A stretch of DNA of 64,000 nucleotides from JAOBAU01 sp034667465 (GTDB lineage Bacteria > Acidobacteriota > Thermoanaerobaculia > Gp7-AA8): positions 124,001-188,000 of the forward strand of contig JAXDJV010000030.1 in the NCBI GenBank assembly GCA_034667465.1, read 5' to 3'. The notes beneath the pieces were generated by a model that was not told the origin of the DNA, searched no databases, and saw only the letters and a list, made by a program, of their open reading frames with translations. A program made the translations under genes and the position numbers. Every line of letters starts with the position of its first letter. Position 1 is the stretch's first letter. Shown here in pieces: positions 12,001-18,589 of the stretch.

Positions 12001-14324
12001 TGATCGCCGCCGCAGCGTTGCAACCGGACGTCATCGTCACGAAGAGCGTCGATCAGACGCTGGCCGCGGCAGGCGACACGGTCTCGTACACGATCCGCGC
12101 GACGAACGCCGGACCGGGCGTGGCGACGAACGTCGTCGTCGGCGATTCGCTGCCGGCAACGCTGTCGCTCACGAATGCGAACGCGACGAACGGTTCGTAC
12201 GCGAACGGCGTCTGGTCGATCGGCGATCTCGCCCAGGGCCAGACGGCAACGCTCGTGCTGAGTGCGACGGTGCAGGGCGCCGCCGCAGGCAGCATCACCA
12301 ACTGCGCATCGCTGATGTCCGCCGACGGCAATGCGGCGAACAACCAGTCGTGCGCGGCGCTGCAGGTCATCACGCAGGGTGCATGTGCGAACACGCCGCC
12401 GCAGCTCAGCGTCCCGCTGCTGCAGAACGTCGAGCCTGGCCGCACTCTCCTGTTCCGCGTCGCCGCCATCGATCCTGATGGCGATGACGTCGCGCTCTCC
12501 GCGGCCGATCTGCCGTCGAGTGCATCATTCAATTCATCGAACGGCATCTTCACCTTCTCGCCGAGCGATCTTTGCGACGCGGAAGAGTGGACGTACGCGC
12601 CGCGCTTCATCGCAACCGATGCGCGTGGCGGGGTGACGACCGTGCCGGTTCAGATCTCGGTCGTTCGTCGTGACGGCATGCGCCAGCACGTTGCGGCGCC
12701 GGTACCGAACGGCGTTCGCCGCGAGCCGGTCATTGCGATCCCGCAGCTGCCGGTTCGCTCGTCGGTGCAGACGCGCTTCCCGGTTACCGCGCTTTCGCAG
12801 GAAGAGAATTGCAGCACGGAGCTCGTGCTGACGACACCGGAGCTCGGCTCGTTCAACGCCGCGACCGGCATCTTCACCGCGTCGTCGGCGGCCGGACGGG
12901 TCGTCCGCTTCCGTGCGACCGACTGCCGCGGCCGAGTGTCGACGGCGATCGTTCCGCTCGGGACGGGATCCGCGACGCCGCGCGCAATCGTGTCAGTCAA
13001 CAAGTTGACGTTCGGCTCGACGCGTACCGGATCCGATCGCGGTTCGATGCTGGTGACGCTGACCAACGCCGGCGAAGCGACGCTGCATGTCGAGTCGGTC
13101 AAGTTCCGCGACGGCAGTGCGTTCCGCGTCGAAGGTTCCGATCTGCTGCCGGTCGAGTTGCGGCCGGCGACCGCGCTCGAGCTTCGCGTGCTGTTCCAGC
13201 CGACGGCGGCCGGACATCTCGAAGATCAGCTGGAGATCGTGACCAACGATCCGGCGGCGCACGTGAAGAACGTCGCGGTCGAAGGGAATGCAATCGCGAC
13301 CGATCCGGCATTCGGCAACTCCTCGGCATCGACGCTGCCGGTGTTCGCACAGCCGTACTTTGTTTCCACCACGCCGCTGACGATCGGTCCGTCGACGAAC
13401 ACGGCGCGCAATGCGTCGTGCACGAACCGCGAGCCGGTGCTCAGCGTGCCGTCGCTGCTGACGGCGCAGATCGGCCGGACGCTGCGATTCCGTATCGCTG
13501 CGACCGATCCGGATGGCGATGGTGTCGCGCTCGGCGCTGCGAATCTGCCGGCCGGTGCGTTCCTCGACTCGGCAACGGGCGTGGTCACGTACACGCCGGT
13601 CGAAAGCTGCGGCACCGAAGCCGATCGCGTCGTCGATCTGACCTTCATTGCCGCCGACAGCAACGGCGCCACGACGAGTGCGCCTGTGCAGATCGTCGTC
13701 GTCGCGGAATCGTCGAGTGATGTGGCGACCGCGCCGATCCTGAGCGTTCCGGCGATGCCGATCGAAGCGAAGGCCGGTGAGCCGGTGCGCTTCCGCGTCA
13801 CGGCGATGTCGGGCGACAGCGGCTGTTCGGCGACGATCGTTCGCGTCGGCAGCGTTGGACGTCTCGATCCGCTGACCGGTGAGTTTGCGGTGATCGCGCC
13901 GGTGACGAGCGAGTCCGACGCGGTGGTCGTGCCGTTCCGCGTCACTGACTGCGGCGGCCTCTCATCGACGCGCACGGCGCGTATCGCGGTGGGGAGCGCG
14001 GCAGTGTTGCGCGCCGTCTCCGCGGTCGACGCGGTGTCGTTCGCACAGACGGAGAAGGGGACGGCCAGCGGCTATGTCGTCGTACCGATCACGAATGATG
14101 GAACGCGTCCGCTGCGCATCGCGCGGGTCGCGCTGGCTTCGGGAGCGAACTTCCGCATCGACGGCGCGCTCGGGATGCCGGTGACGTTGCAGCCGGGCCA
14201 GTCGCTGCCGGTGCGCGTTGAGTTCGTGCCGACCGTGTCGGGCTCGCTGAGCGACACGCTGCAGGTTGAAGCGACCGATGCCGCGACGGTGTCGGTCGCG
14301 GTGAGCGGTGCTGCAACGAACTGA
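3..14324 (+). CDS. Giant Ig-repeat/DUF11 cell-surface protein (5' end outside window)
   Basis: At least 4773 residues, probably a surface adhesin or sheath-like protein. No signal peptide is visible at the first Met, so the true start most likely lies upstream of the window. Order of domains: two DUF11-like domains (about residues 40-270), a Gly-rich segment (280-430), a cysteine-containing Ig-like domain with a GPNGF motif (440-516), 41 tandem 72-residue Ig-like units (517-3467), two more GPNGF Ig-like domains (3468-3630), four DUF11 domains each opening with a D-[LV]-x-[IV]-x-K-[ST]-V-D type motif (3636-4130), then two rounds of a cadherin/Ig-like domain (PDGD motif) followed by a choice-of-anchor-D/ASH-like domain (4130-4773). 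The unit sequence resembles repeats of Bacteroidota surface proteins, but there is no type IX sorting domain; the chain simply ends in an anchor-D-like strand. A strong hairpin follows the stop. Function beyond extracellular adhesion or scaffolding is not deducible. Confidence 0.85.
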   Translation: MAVGDYIVVQNGGSYAVTLITAIGGTTVTVSTPITATSATIYPAVVYSVPYANTGTVSGTPSVSVALPAGLLYAGIPSGYPSATSAPSLGSSGTINWGTGVIGTVLSGGSGVLQFVAFPTVAGTYTNTATITDGLRNATATATTVFGALNPSKSTTTPSVVNQSPTNVAHYVVTVTNPLATAATVVTITDNLPEGFTYRAGSTSGTSEPAGTSTSPVWTVASLAGNSTLTFSFDADISANTPNGVYQNEVLVSSTNTRSLVFDYLGTTTEDVTVCNPVPAIIAPDVCGSSANDYAAVPVTPAATYVWSITNGGGTITSATSGTGMVARITVGNGGSGYTAGLTNVVFAGGGGGSGATANATVVGGVITAVTITNPGNGYNSAPTVSFTGTGTGATAASTLGNGIRYTAGASGTVAIQVSMTTGTCSAVIGTKSVNITAVTAPSASNGGPYCVGGTIQLSTPAVAGATYSWTGPNGFTSTLRNPTVAATAAAAGTYNVTISANGCTSAAGSTTVVVNALPTATITPGGPTTFCAGGSVTLTASGGTSYLWSTGATTAAITVSTSGTYTVTTTDANSCTSSPASQVVTVNPSPTATITPSGPTTFCAGGSVTLTASGGTSYLWSTGATTAAITVSSSGTYTVTTTSSGCTSAPASQVVTVNPLPTATITPSGATTFCAGGSVTLTASGGVSYLWSTGATTAAISVSTSGTYTVTTTDANGCTSTPASQTVTVNPLPTATITPSGATTFCAGGSVTLTASGGVSYLWSTGATTAAITVSSSGTYTVTTTDGNACASTPASQTVTVNSLPTATIIPSGATTFCAGGSVTLTASGGVSYLWSTGATTAAITVSSSGTYTVTTTDGNSCTSTPASQTVTVNPLPTATITPSGATTFCAGGSVTLTASGGVSYLWSTGATTAAISVSTSGTYTVTTTDANGCTSTPASQTVTVNPLPTATITPSGATTFCAGGSLTLTASGGVSYLWSTGATTAAISVNSSGTYTVTTTNGNGCTSTPASQTVTVNPLPTATITPSGATTFCAGGSVTLTASGGVSYLWSTGATTAAITVSSSGTYTVTTTDANGCTSTPASQIVTVNPLPTATITPSGATTFCAGGSVTLTASGGVSYLWSTGATTAAISVNSSGTYTVTTTNGNGCTSAPASQTVTVNPLPTATITPSGATTFCAGGSVTLTASGGVSYLWSTGATTAAITVSASGTYTVTTTDANGCTSTPASQTVTVNPLPTATITPSGATTFCAGGSVTLTASGGVSYLWSTGATTAAISVTSSGTYTVTTTDANGCTSTPASQTVTVNPLPPATITPSGATTFCAGGSVTLTASGGVSYLWSTGATTAAIIVNSSGTYTVTTTDANGCTSTPASQTVTVNPLPTATITPSGATTFCAGGSVTLTASGGVSYLWSTGATTAAITVNSSGTYTVTTTDANGCTSTPASQTVTVNPLPTATITPSGATTFCAGGSVTLTASGGVSYLWSTGATTAAISVNSSGTYTVTTTDANGCTSTPASQPVTVNPLPTATITPSGATTFCAGGSVTLTASGGVSYLWSTGATTAAITVSTGGTYTVTTTDGNGCTSTPASQTVTVNPLPTATITPSGAPTFCAGGSVTLTASGGVSYLWSTGATTAAISVNSSGTYTVTTTDANGCTSTPASQTVTVNPLPTATITPSGATTFCAGGSVTLTASGGVSYLWSTGATTAAITVSTGGTYSVTTTDANGCTSTPASQTVTVNPLPTATITPSGATTFCAGGSVTLTASGGVSYLWSTGATTAAITVSSSGTYTVMTTDGNGCTSTPASQTVTVNPLPTATITPSGATTFCAGGSVTLTASGGVSYLWSTGATTAAITVSSSGTYTVTTTDANGCTSTPASQIVTVNPLPTATITPSGATTFCAGGSVTLTASGGVSYLWSTGATTAAITVSSSGTYTVTTTDANGCTSTPASQTVTVNPLPTATITPSGATTFCAGGSVTLTASGGVSYLWSTGAATAAITVSSSGTYTVTTTDGNACTSTPASQTVTVNSLPTATITPSGATTFCAGSSVTLTASGGVSYLWSTGATTAAITVSSSGTYTVTTTDGNACTSTPASQTVTVNPLPTATITPSGATTFCAGGSVTLTASGGVSYLWSTGATTAAIIVNSSGTYTVTTTDGNGCTSMPASQTVTVNPLPTATVTPSGATTFCAGGSVTLTASGGVSYLWSTGATTAAITVSTSGTYTVTTTDVNGCTSTPASQTVTVNPLPTATITPSGATTFCAGGSVTLTASGGVSYLWSTGATTAAITVSSSGTYTVTTTDGNGCTSTPASQTVTVNPLPTATITPSGATTFCAGGSVTLTASGGVSYLWSTGATTAAISVNSSGTYTVTTTDANGCTSAPASQTVTVNPLPTATITPSGATTFCAGGSVTLTASGGVSYLWSTGATTAAITVSASGTYTVTTTDGNGCTSVPASQPVTVNPLPTATITPSGATTFCAGGNVTLTASGGVSYLWSTGATTAAITVSSSGTYTVTTTDGNGCTSTPASQTVTVNPLPTATITPSGATTFCAGGSVTLTASGGVSYLWSTGATTAAISVTSSGTYTVTTTDANGCTSTPASQTVTVNPLPTATITPSGATTFCAGGSVTLTASGGVSYLWSTGATTAAITVSSSGTYTVTTTDVNGCTSTPASQIVTVNPLPTATITPSGATTFCAGGSVTLTASGGVSYLWSTGATTAAITVSSSGTYTVTTTDANGCTSTPASQTVTVNPLPTATITPSGATTFCAGGSVTLTASGGVSYLWSTGATTAAITVSASGTYTVTTTDANGCTSTPASQIVTVNPLPTATITPSGATTFCAGGSVTLTASGGVSYLWSTGETTAAITVSASGTYTVTTTDANGCTSTPASQTVTVNPLPTATITPSGATTFCAGGSVTLTASGGVSYLWSTGATTAAITVSASGTYTVTTTDGNGCTSVPASQTVTVNPLPTATITPSGATTFCAGGSVTLTASGGVSYLWSTGATTAAITVSTSGTYTVATTDANGCTSTPASQTVTVNPLPTATITPSGATTFCAGGSVTLTASGGVSYLWSTGATTAAITVSTSGTYTVATTDANGCTSIPASQTVTVNPLPTATITPSGATTFCTGGSVTLTASGGTSYLWSTGATTAAITVSAGGTYTVTTTDANGCTSAPASQTVTVNPLPTATVTPSGATTFCTGGSVTLTASGGTSYLWSTGATTAAITVSTGGTYTVTTTDANGCTSAPASQTVTVNPLPTATITPSGATTFCTGGSVTLTASGGTSYLWSTGATTAAITVSTSGTYTVTTTDGNGCTSAPASQTVTVNPLPTATITPSGATTFCTGGSVTLTASGGTSYLWSTGATTAAITVSTSGTYTVTTTDANSCTSAPASQTVTVNPLPTATITPSGPTTFCTGGSVTLTASGGTSYLWSTGATTAAITVSTTGTYSVTTTDGNSCTSAPASIGVVASGGPATPVASNGGPFCSGSIITLNAQTVAGGTYSWSGPNGFTSTDQNPTIANATVANGGTYSVFVTIGSCASPAAATDVVVAPAVATPTAGNGGPYCAGQKIALTASGVAGGSYFWIGPNGFTSNEQSPVLDATAAAAGVYMVVATVNGCSSLPATTTVVVGTGCAIPTPVDLVISKSVDNATPSEGSVVTYSVKVTNLGAGTATAVAIHDALPAGTTFVSATATSGSFDSLTATWTIPTIAEGASSTLTLKATINVGQSGNNITNCASLTLSTPGDVNAANNTACAPATVLPPDLEVVKTVDVAVPAVGDTIHYTVTVRNLGPGVASFANIVVSDVLPASVDLVDFTVTQGTWTPADGNWAIGTLAVNASATLNVTAKVNQLALTTKVRNCATLTLSSPPDVNGANNQSCAPVDLAVTKSVDKTVVHEGEVVRYTIRVKNNGPSYATGVVVSTPQSANVTVTGSAASQGTFNGTTSMWFAGSLAVGEEATLYITAVIHGGIAPTTIIDCATLNASAPLDDNSANNQGCISISVIAAAALQPDVIVTKSVDQTLAAAGDTVSYTIRATNAGPGVATNVVVGDSLPATLSLTNANATNGSYANGVWSIGDLAQGQTATLVLSATVQGAAAGSITNCASLMSADGNAANNQSCAALQVITQGACANTPPQLSVPLLQNVEPGRTLLFRVAAIDPDGDDVALSAADLPSSASFNSSNGIFTFSPSDLCDAEEWTYAPRFIATDARGGVTTVPVQISVVRRDGMRQHVAAPVPNGVRREPVIAIPQLPVRSSVQTRFPVTALSQEENCSTELVLTTPELGSFNAATGIFTASSAAGRVVRFRATDCRGRVSTAIVPLGTGSATPRAIVSVNKLTFGSTRTGSDRGSMLVTLTNAGEATLHVESVKFRDGSAFRVEGSDLLPVELRPATALELRVLFQPTAAGHLEDQLEIVTNDPAAHVKNVAVEGNAIATDPAFGNSSASTLPVFAQPYFVSTTPLTIGPSTNTARNASCTNREPVLSVPSLLTAQIGRTLRFRIAATDPDGDGVALGAANLPAGAFLDSATGVVTYTPVESCGTEADRVVDLTFIAADSNGATTSAPVQIVVVAESSSDVATAPILSVPAMPIEAKAGEPVRFRVTAMSGDSGCSATIVRVGSVGRLDPLTGEFAVIAPVTSESDAVVVPFRVTDCGGLSSTRTARIAVGSAAVLRAVSAVDAVSFAQTEKGTASGYVVVPITNDGTRPLRIARVALASGANFRIDGALGMPVTLQPGQSLPVRVEFVPTVSGSLSDTLQVEATDAATVSVAVSGAATN
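1551..10403 (+). repeat. 41 tandem copies of a 216-bp coding repeat
   Basis: I count 41 head-to-tail units inside the giant gene. Each encodes 72 residues except unit 2, which has 71, and the arithmetic of the coordinates agrees (40 x 216 minus 3). A unit starts PLPTATITPSGATTFCAGG and ends ASQTVTVN. Each has two cysteines (unit positions 16 and 60) and one Trp (position 33), the Cys-Trp-Cys pattern of an Ig-like beta sandwich. Units 1-2 and 37-41 read TSYLW while 3-36 read VSYLW; 37-41 also read FCTGG instead of FCAGG, so the array has a homogenised core and distinct ends. Confidence 0.97.
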
Positions 14325-14332
14325 TTGTTCGG

Positions 14333-14357
14333 GACCGCGGGCGTTGTGCCCGCGGTC
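14333..14357. terminator. Bidirectional hairpin terminator
   Basis: A perfect 10-bp inverted repeat (gaccgcgggc / gcccgcggtc) with a 5-base loop sits nine bases after the stop of the giant gene and just before the stop of the convergent VOC gene. There is no long T-tract, so intrinsic termination is inferred from position and stem strength. Confidence 0.65.
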
Positions 14358-14359
14358 TC

Positions 14360-14734
14360 TCACCGCCCGAAGTTGAGCTCGAGGGCGACGCCGGCAGGAT
14401 CGTGCAGAAAGATCTGCGCGACGTCGGAGCCGGGAACGCGATCGAGTCGATGCGGAATCGTCTGCTGTTCCAGGCGGGCAAGCATTTCATCGAGATCGTT
14501 GCACGCGAGCGCGACGTGATCGAGCGGCGCGGCTTTCGTGGCGGCTCGCTCATCAGCGGCGATGGTCAGATGGACGATCGGCGAGTCGCCGGCGTAGAGC
14601 CAGTAGCCGCGGCTGCGAAACGCCGGACGGTGACCCTCGGTGAGCCCGAGGATCTCGATGTAGAACGCGCGACAGCGCTCGATCAGAGTCTCGGATGACG
14701 TGACGTTGAGATGATCGATGCGTGTGACTGTCAT
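14360..14734 (-). CDS. VOC/glyoxalase-family protein
   Basis: 124 residues, one vicinal-oxygen-chelate domain made of two beta-alpha-beta-beta-beta modules. It opens MTVTRIDHLN; H8, H55, H73 and E119 (in PAGVALELNF) lie where metal ligands of glyoxalase I/fosfomycin-resistance/dioxygenase relatives lie. The ATG at 14734 overlaps the stop of the upstream methyltransferase as ATGA, so translation is probably coupled. The substrate cannot be told from sequence. It is the last gene of a minus-strand unit TPR - RDD - methyltransferase - VOC. Confidence 0.85.
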   Translation of the reverse strand: MTVTRIDHLNVTSSETLIERCRAFYIEILGLTEGHRPAFRSRGYWLYAGDSPIVHLTIAADERAATKAAPLDHVALACNDLDEMLARLEQQTIPHRLDRVPGSDVAQIFLHDPAGVALELNFGR

Positions 14735-15627
14735 CGGCGAAGTGTACGCGGCGCCGCGAATGCGGTGCTCTGATCGAACGACTTCGCGCCGGCGGTTCCG
14801 TTCCAGCGCCACAGCGCGCCGTCGTTGCAGGCGAGGTCGATGACGATCGCATCGCCGGCGCGCAGCGCAATCGGTTTGCGGAGCGGGAGGAACGCCTGAC
14901 TCCAGTGCGTGCCGGAGCCGGGCGCATTTGTGATCTGCGCGCTGGCGGAGAGCGTCGCGGAGAACCAGCCGGCGAAGCCGTGAAGAGTCGCATCGCGTGT
15001 CGCCACGAAACTCGCGCGTCCGGTGACGAACGACGTCGACAGATCGGCACTGATCGCGATGGCCGGTTCGGCGATGTATGACGCGATTGCGATCGTGCGC
15101 GGATGAATCGTATTCGCCGCGAACGGTTGCAGCGGCGAGAGATCGAGATCGTGCCGCGGTTCGTTCCACCACGCGACCTTCGCGTACGCGTCCGCATCTT
15201 CGATTGGTGCGAGCAGCAGTTCGATTCGTTGCGGGATGACCGTTGCGCTGTCGCGAAGCAATCGTGCTCGCGCATCGATGACGCTGCCGAGGATTCCCTC
15301 GTCGAATGCGAGCATGCCGAGCGTCTCGGTGACGAGCACGTCGCCGCGCTGCGGCAACGTCACGTTGCGCGAGTCATCATGCAGCACTGTGATTCGATCG
15401 GCGAGGCCGCGCTGGCGCACGAGGTATTCGGCCGCGTCTGCGGCGTTGCCCTTCTCGATCGCGAAGACGTGTCGCGCGCCGAGCTCGCGTGCAAAGAGCG
15501 CGAGGATTCCGGTGCCGGTGCCGAGATCGATCACGACGTCGCCGGGTCGCACGATCTCGCACAGCGCGTTGCGATACGCGGATGTGCGCGTCTCATCGGC
15601 GATCAGCATCCGGTAGTAATCGAGCAT
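14731..15627 (-). CDS. PRMT-like SAM-dependent (protein arginine) methyltransferase
   Basis: 298 residues. The N-terminal helix carries ML-x3-D-x2-R-T-x2-Y as in PRMTs; motif I is VVIDLGTGTGILALFA (31-46), followed by an acidic residue E58 at the ribose-binding position. A double-E loop is present as VTETLGMLAFDEG with E101 and E110 nine residues apart, and a THW loop (T240-W242) lies in the C-terminal beta barrel. These are the catalytic signatures of eukaryotic type PRMTs, so arginine methylation is plausible; the substrate is unknown. It starts 12 bases after the RDD gene ends and overlaps the VOC gene by ATGA. Confidence 0.8.
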   Translation of the reverse strand: MLDYYRMLIADETRTSAYRNALCEIVRPGDVVIDLGTGTGILALFARELGARHVFAIEKGNAADAAEYLVRQRGLADRITVLHDDSRNVTLPQRGDVLVTETLGMLAFDEGILGSVIDARARLLRDSATVIPQRIELLLAPIEDADAYAKVAWWNEPRHDLDLSPLQPFAANTIHPRTIAIASYIAEPAIAISADLSTSFVTGRASFVATRDATLHGFAGWFSATLSASAQITNAPGSGTHWSQAFLPLRKPIALRAGDAIVIDLACNDGALWRWNGTAGAKSFDQSTAFAAPRTLRR

Positions 15628-15639
15628 CGCGCCCTCGCG

Positions 15640-16098
15640 CTAGTTCGAGACGCAGCGCGTTGATGAAATGCGATCGGCGAAGAGGAAGCCGAGTCCCGCG
15701 GTGGCGAGGCCGAGGTAAACGACGATCCAGCGTCGCGTGGCGCTGCGAAGCGGCATCGCCGGAACGGACGTCGACACGACACGCACGTCGAAGATGGCGC
15801 CGCCGATCGTTTTCCCCCAAAGCAGCCAGCTGCCGACGTAGTAGTAGTACGAAACGACGACGACGAATCCGCCGAGTGCGGCGACCGAAAGCCAGTCGCG
15901 CGATTGCGGAAGCAGGGGAGCGAGTGCGAGGACGAGCGCGGCGAAGAGCGAGAGATCGGTGAGCAGCGCGAGGAGACGGCGGAAGCGCGGTGCGGGCGTC
16001 TGATCGTCGCTTGTGGGCACGGTAACTTCGACGACGACATCGTCAAGCGGCTGCATCGGACCTGCCGCGAGCTCTACTTCATCGAATCGCGCCATCAC
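15640..16098 (-). CDS. RDD-family membrane protein
   Basis: 152 residues, cytoplasmic N-terminus of about 38 residues then an RDD domain. The first helix begins FRRLLALLTDLSL (the Arg and Asp that name the family), a second hydrophobic segment follows with VVVVSYYYYVGSW, then the typical GKTIGGAIFDVRVV loop and a last helix near residues 125-142. RDD proteins are small polytopic membrane proteins of mostly unknown or ion-transport-related role. It may start at either of two adjacent Met codons. It lies 23 bases downstream of the TPR protein and 12 bases upstream of the methyltransferase. Confidence 0.8.
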   Translation of the reverse strand: MMARFDEVELAAGPMQPLDDVVVEVTVPTSDDQTPAPRFRRLLALLTDLSLFAALVLALAPLLPQSRDWLSVAALGGFVVVVSYYYYVGSWLLWGKTIGGAIFDVRVVSTSVPAMPLRSATRRWIVVYLGLATAGLGFLFADRISSTRCVSN

Positions 16099-16121
16099 AC
16101 CCTCCCGTCACTGCCGCCGCG

Positions 16122-18533
16122 TCAGGTGGTCTGACGCAACGGCAGATATTTTACATAGATCCGGTAAAGGAGGTCGCGTTGCTGCCGCGGCGCGTTGTAG
16201 CGCACCGCCAGTTCGCGGCTTCGTTTCGCGAGCTCGTCGTTCGGATCGAGCTTGAGCACTTCGTCGAACTGCTGGATGGCGTCGGGGAGCCGCTCTTCCT
16301 GCAGCGCGGTCGCGCCGAGGTTGAAGTGGACGTCCGTCAGCATCCGCTGGATGCTCTTGTTTTGCGGATCGGCATCGGCGAGCGGTTGCAGACTGGCGAG
16401 CGCATCCTGGAACTTCCGCTCCTTGAAGAGCGCCTGCGCCGACTGCAGTTTCGCGACCTGTTGCGATGCAGTGTCGTAGAGCAGCTTCATGTCGGCGGGA
16501 AGCGCTTTGATTCGCTGCGCCGCTTCGAACGCTTTCGCCGCTGCGACGTAGTCGTGCGCCTCGGATGCTGCTTTGCCGTTGGCGAGATTCTCCTGATAGA
16601 CGACTGCCGCCGGGCGGCCGTCGACCATCTCCGCCGCCTGCGACTTCCTGTGCTGCAGGTCGGCCATCATGACGAGCGCCTTGTCGTGCATCGGGTCGTC
16701 AGGCTTGATGTCCTGCAGCATCGACATCGCCTGGTCGTATTTGCCCTGCTGCGCGAGCGTCTGCGCTTCTTTCAGGATGAGTGAGGTCGCTGCCGGATCG
16801 ACAGCCGGTTTGGCCATGTACTTCGACCAGACGAACCAGCCGCCGCCGAGAAGCACGACCAGTCCGACGACCGCGCCGATGAGACCGAGCGGCAGCGGTT
16901 TCTTCGCGGCGACCGGAGCCGATTTCACCGCCGCTTTCTTTCCCGACGCGGCCGGAGGGGCGGCGGTCGGATCCGGCGGCAACAGCGTCGAGTCTTCGTA
17001 CGAGCCGCTGACGGCGTCATCGCCGAAGAGATCGTCGTTATCGCTGCGACCTGCCGCTGGCGGCGTGTATGGAGCCTCGTAAGCTCCGGCGCCTCCCTCG
17101 GTGACCGTGTCGCTGAGTCGCTCCATATATTCGAGCGCCGTTTCGTTCGTCGGATCGGAGCGGAGCACATCGGCGAACTTCGCGCGCGCGCCGGTCTTGT
17201 CGCCGCGATCGTATGCAGCGACGGCGGCGGCGAGCGCACCTTCGACTTTCTGTTCGATGTCGCGGCGCTTTACTTTCGCGCGCTCGATTCGCTCCGACGC
17301 CTGTTCGTTGGTGACGTCGATCAGAAAGATGCGCGACCAGAGATCGATGGCCTGCTGGAACTCGCCGGCGTCGAACGCGCGATCGCCATCGGCGATGTAT
17401 TGCTGAATCTTCTTCTGATCGTCGGGACTGGTCTCGATCGACGCCGTCGCGAAATCGAATTCTCCGGTCGCCGGCGCTTTCGCTCCCGCGGGAGCACCGC
17501 CGAAATTGAACGGAGTTTCGGGCGGAGGCGGTGCGGCGGGAGCGGGGGAGTCGAACGAAAATCCGCCGGCGAACGGCGCGTCATTCGACGGCGCAGGGCT
17601 GCCGAACGAGAAGTTGCCGAGCGCGTCCATCGTCGAGGAAGGTGCGGGCGACGGCGAATCAAACGAGAAGCCGGCCGGTGCAGCGGGAGCCGCGGGAGGC
17701 GGTGCCGGCGCGGGCGAATCAAACGTGAAGCTCGTCGGCGAAGGTGCAACAGGCGCGGCGGGCGCAGGAGCCGCCGGCGGCGTGAATGAATCGAAGGAGA
17801 ACGCGGCCGGTGCCGCCGCGGCAGCAGGTTTTTCTTCTTCGAACGTGAAGCCGAAATCGGCGGCCGGTGCGGGACCGCGTCCCGGAGTCGCCGTCGGTGG
17901 CGGCGCGGCGGCGGCCGGCTTATCGACGACGAAAGAAGTGTTTTGCGGATCGAAGCTGAAGCCGCCGGGGGACGGCGCCGCGACCGGTTGCGCACCAGAC
18001 GTGCCGCGCGCGACGAGCTGTTCCATCCGCGCGATGGCCGGATGATCGGGATCGAGCGAACGCGCCTTCTCGAGATCGGTGCGCGCGGCGGGGACGTTTC
18101 CGTTGTTGACGTTCTGCTCGCACTTGCGGAGGAACTGATCGACGAACGGCGCTGCTTCGAGCCGCTCGCGCGCCTGATCGCCCAGGATCCGCGCCTCATC
18201 GTTCATGAGGTCGTTCGTCAGTACTTCGGTCGTGATGTTGACGACCGTCTGATAGTCGCGCGCGGTCATCGCGGTCCGAGCCTGAGCCATGGCGTCGTCG
18301 GCGTCCGCGGGAAGGAGCGTATCGACGTCGATGGGCAGATTCGGGTTGCGCGTTTTGTCGACGAGCTTCTTCGCCGGATCGAACATCGGATCCATGCGAA
18401 GGATCAGTACGCATCCGGCGATGACCTCGTCCATGCGGCCCTGTTTGTAGAGCGCCAGCGTCTGCTGGAAGGTCGAAATGACACGATCTTTCACTGCCGT
18501 CGACAGGGACGTATTCCCGGCGTAAGTGGCCAT
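16122..18533 (-). CDS. TPR protein with one membrane helix and an FSFD-motif linker
   Basis: 803 residues. Residues 1-170 are TPR-like helices; about 185-365 is a Pro/Ala-rich disordered linker that contains nine spaced aromatic-acidic motifs (FSFD, FTFE, FTFD, FSFG, FNFG, FDFA); 385-480 holds further TPRs; residues 545-567 form one transmembrane helix (GLIGAVVGLVVLLGGGWFVW); the rest to 803 is a second, probably periplasmic TPR array. No signal peptide. The role is unknown; the layout suggests an inner-membrane scaffold that recruits partners through the linker. It heads the minus-strand operon and is divergent from ridA with 56 bases between the starts. Confidence 0.75.
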   Translation of the reverse strand: MATYAGNTSLSTAVKDRVISTFQQTLALYKQGRMDEVIAGCVLILRMDPMFDPAKKLVDKTRNPNLPIDVDTLLPADADDAMAQARTAMTARDYQTVVNITTEVLTNDLMNDEARILGDQARERLEAAPFVDQFLRKCEQNVNNGNVPAARTDLEKARSLDPDHPAIARMEQLVARGTSGAQPVAAPSPGGFSFDPQNTSFVVDKPAAAAPPPTATPGRGPAPAADFGFTFEEEKPAAAAAPAAFSFDSFTPPAAPAPAAPVAPSPTSFTFDSPAPAPPPAAPAAPAGFSFDSPSPAPSSTMDALGNFSFGSPAPSNDAPFAGGFSFDSPAPAAPPPPETPFNFGGAPAGAKAPATGEFDFATASIETSPDDQKKIQQYIADGDRAFDAGEFQQAIDLWSRIFLIDVTNEQASERIERAKVKRRDIEQKVEGALAAAVAAYDRGDKTGARAKFADVLRSDPTNETALEYMERLSDTVTEGGAGAYEAPYTPPAAGRSDNDDLFGDDAVSGSYEDSTLLPPDPTAAPPAASGKKAAVKSAPVAAKKPLPLGLIGAVVGLVVLLGGGWFVWSKYMAKPAVDPAATSLILKEAQTLAQQGKYDQAMSMLQDIKPDDPMHDKALVMMADLQHRKSQAAEMVDGRPAAVVYQENLANGKAASEAHDYVAAAKAFEAAQRIKALPADMKLLYDTASQQVAKLQSAQALFKERKFQDALASLQPLADADPQNKSIQRMLTDVHFNLGATALQEERLPDAIQQFDEVLKLDPNDELAKRSRELAVRYNAPRQQRDLLYRIYVKYLPLRQTT

Positions 18534-18543
18534 GGCGCGGGAT

Positions 18544-18549
18544 TATACT
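18544..18549 (+). promoter_or_regulatory. Possible -10 element for ridA
   Basis: TATACT lies 40 bases upstream of the ridA ATG in the short divergent intergenic region. No convincing -35 hexamer is present at the usual spacing, so this is a weak call. Confidence 0.25.
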
Positions 18550-18589
18550 CGCGGCCCATCGACCCTCACGGCAGGAAGGAGCACGCACC

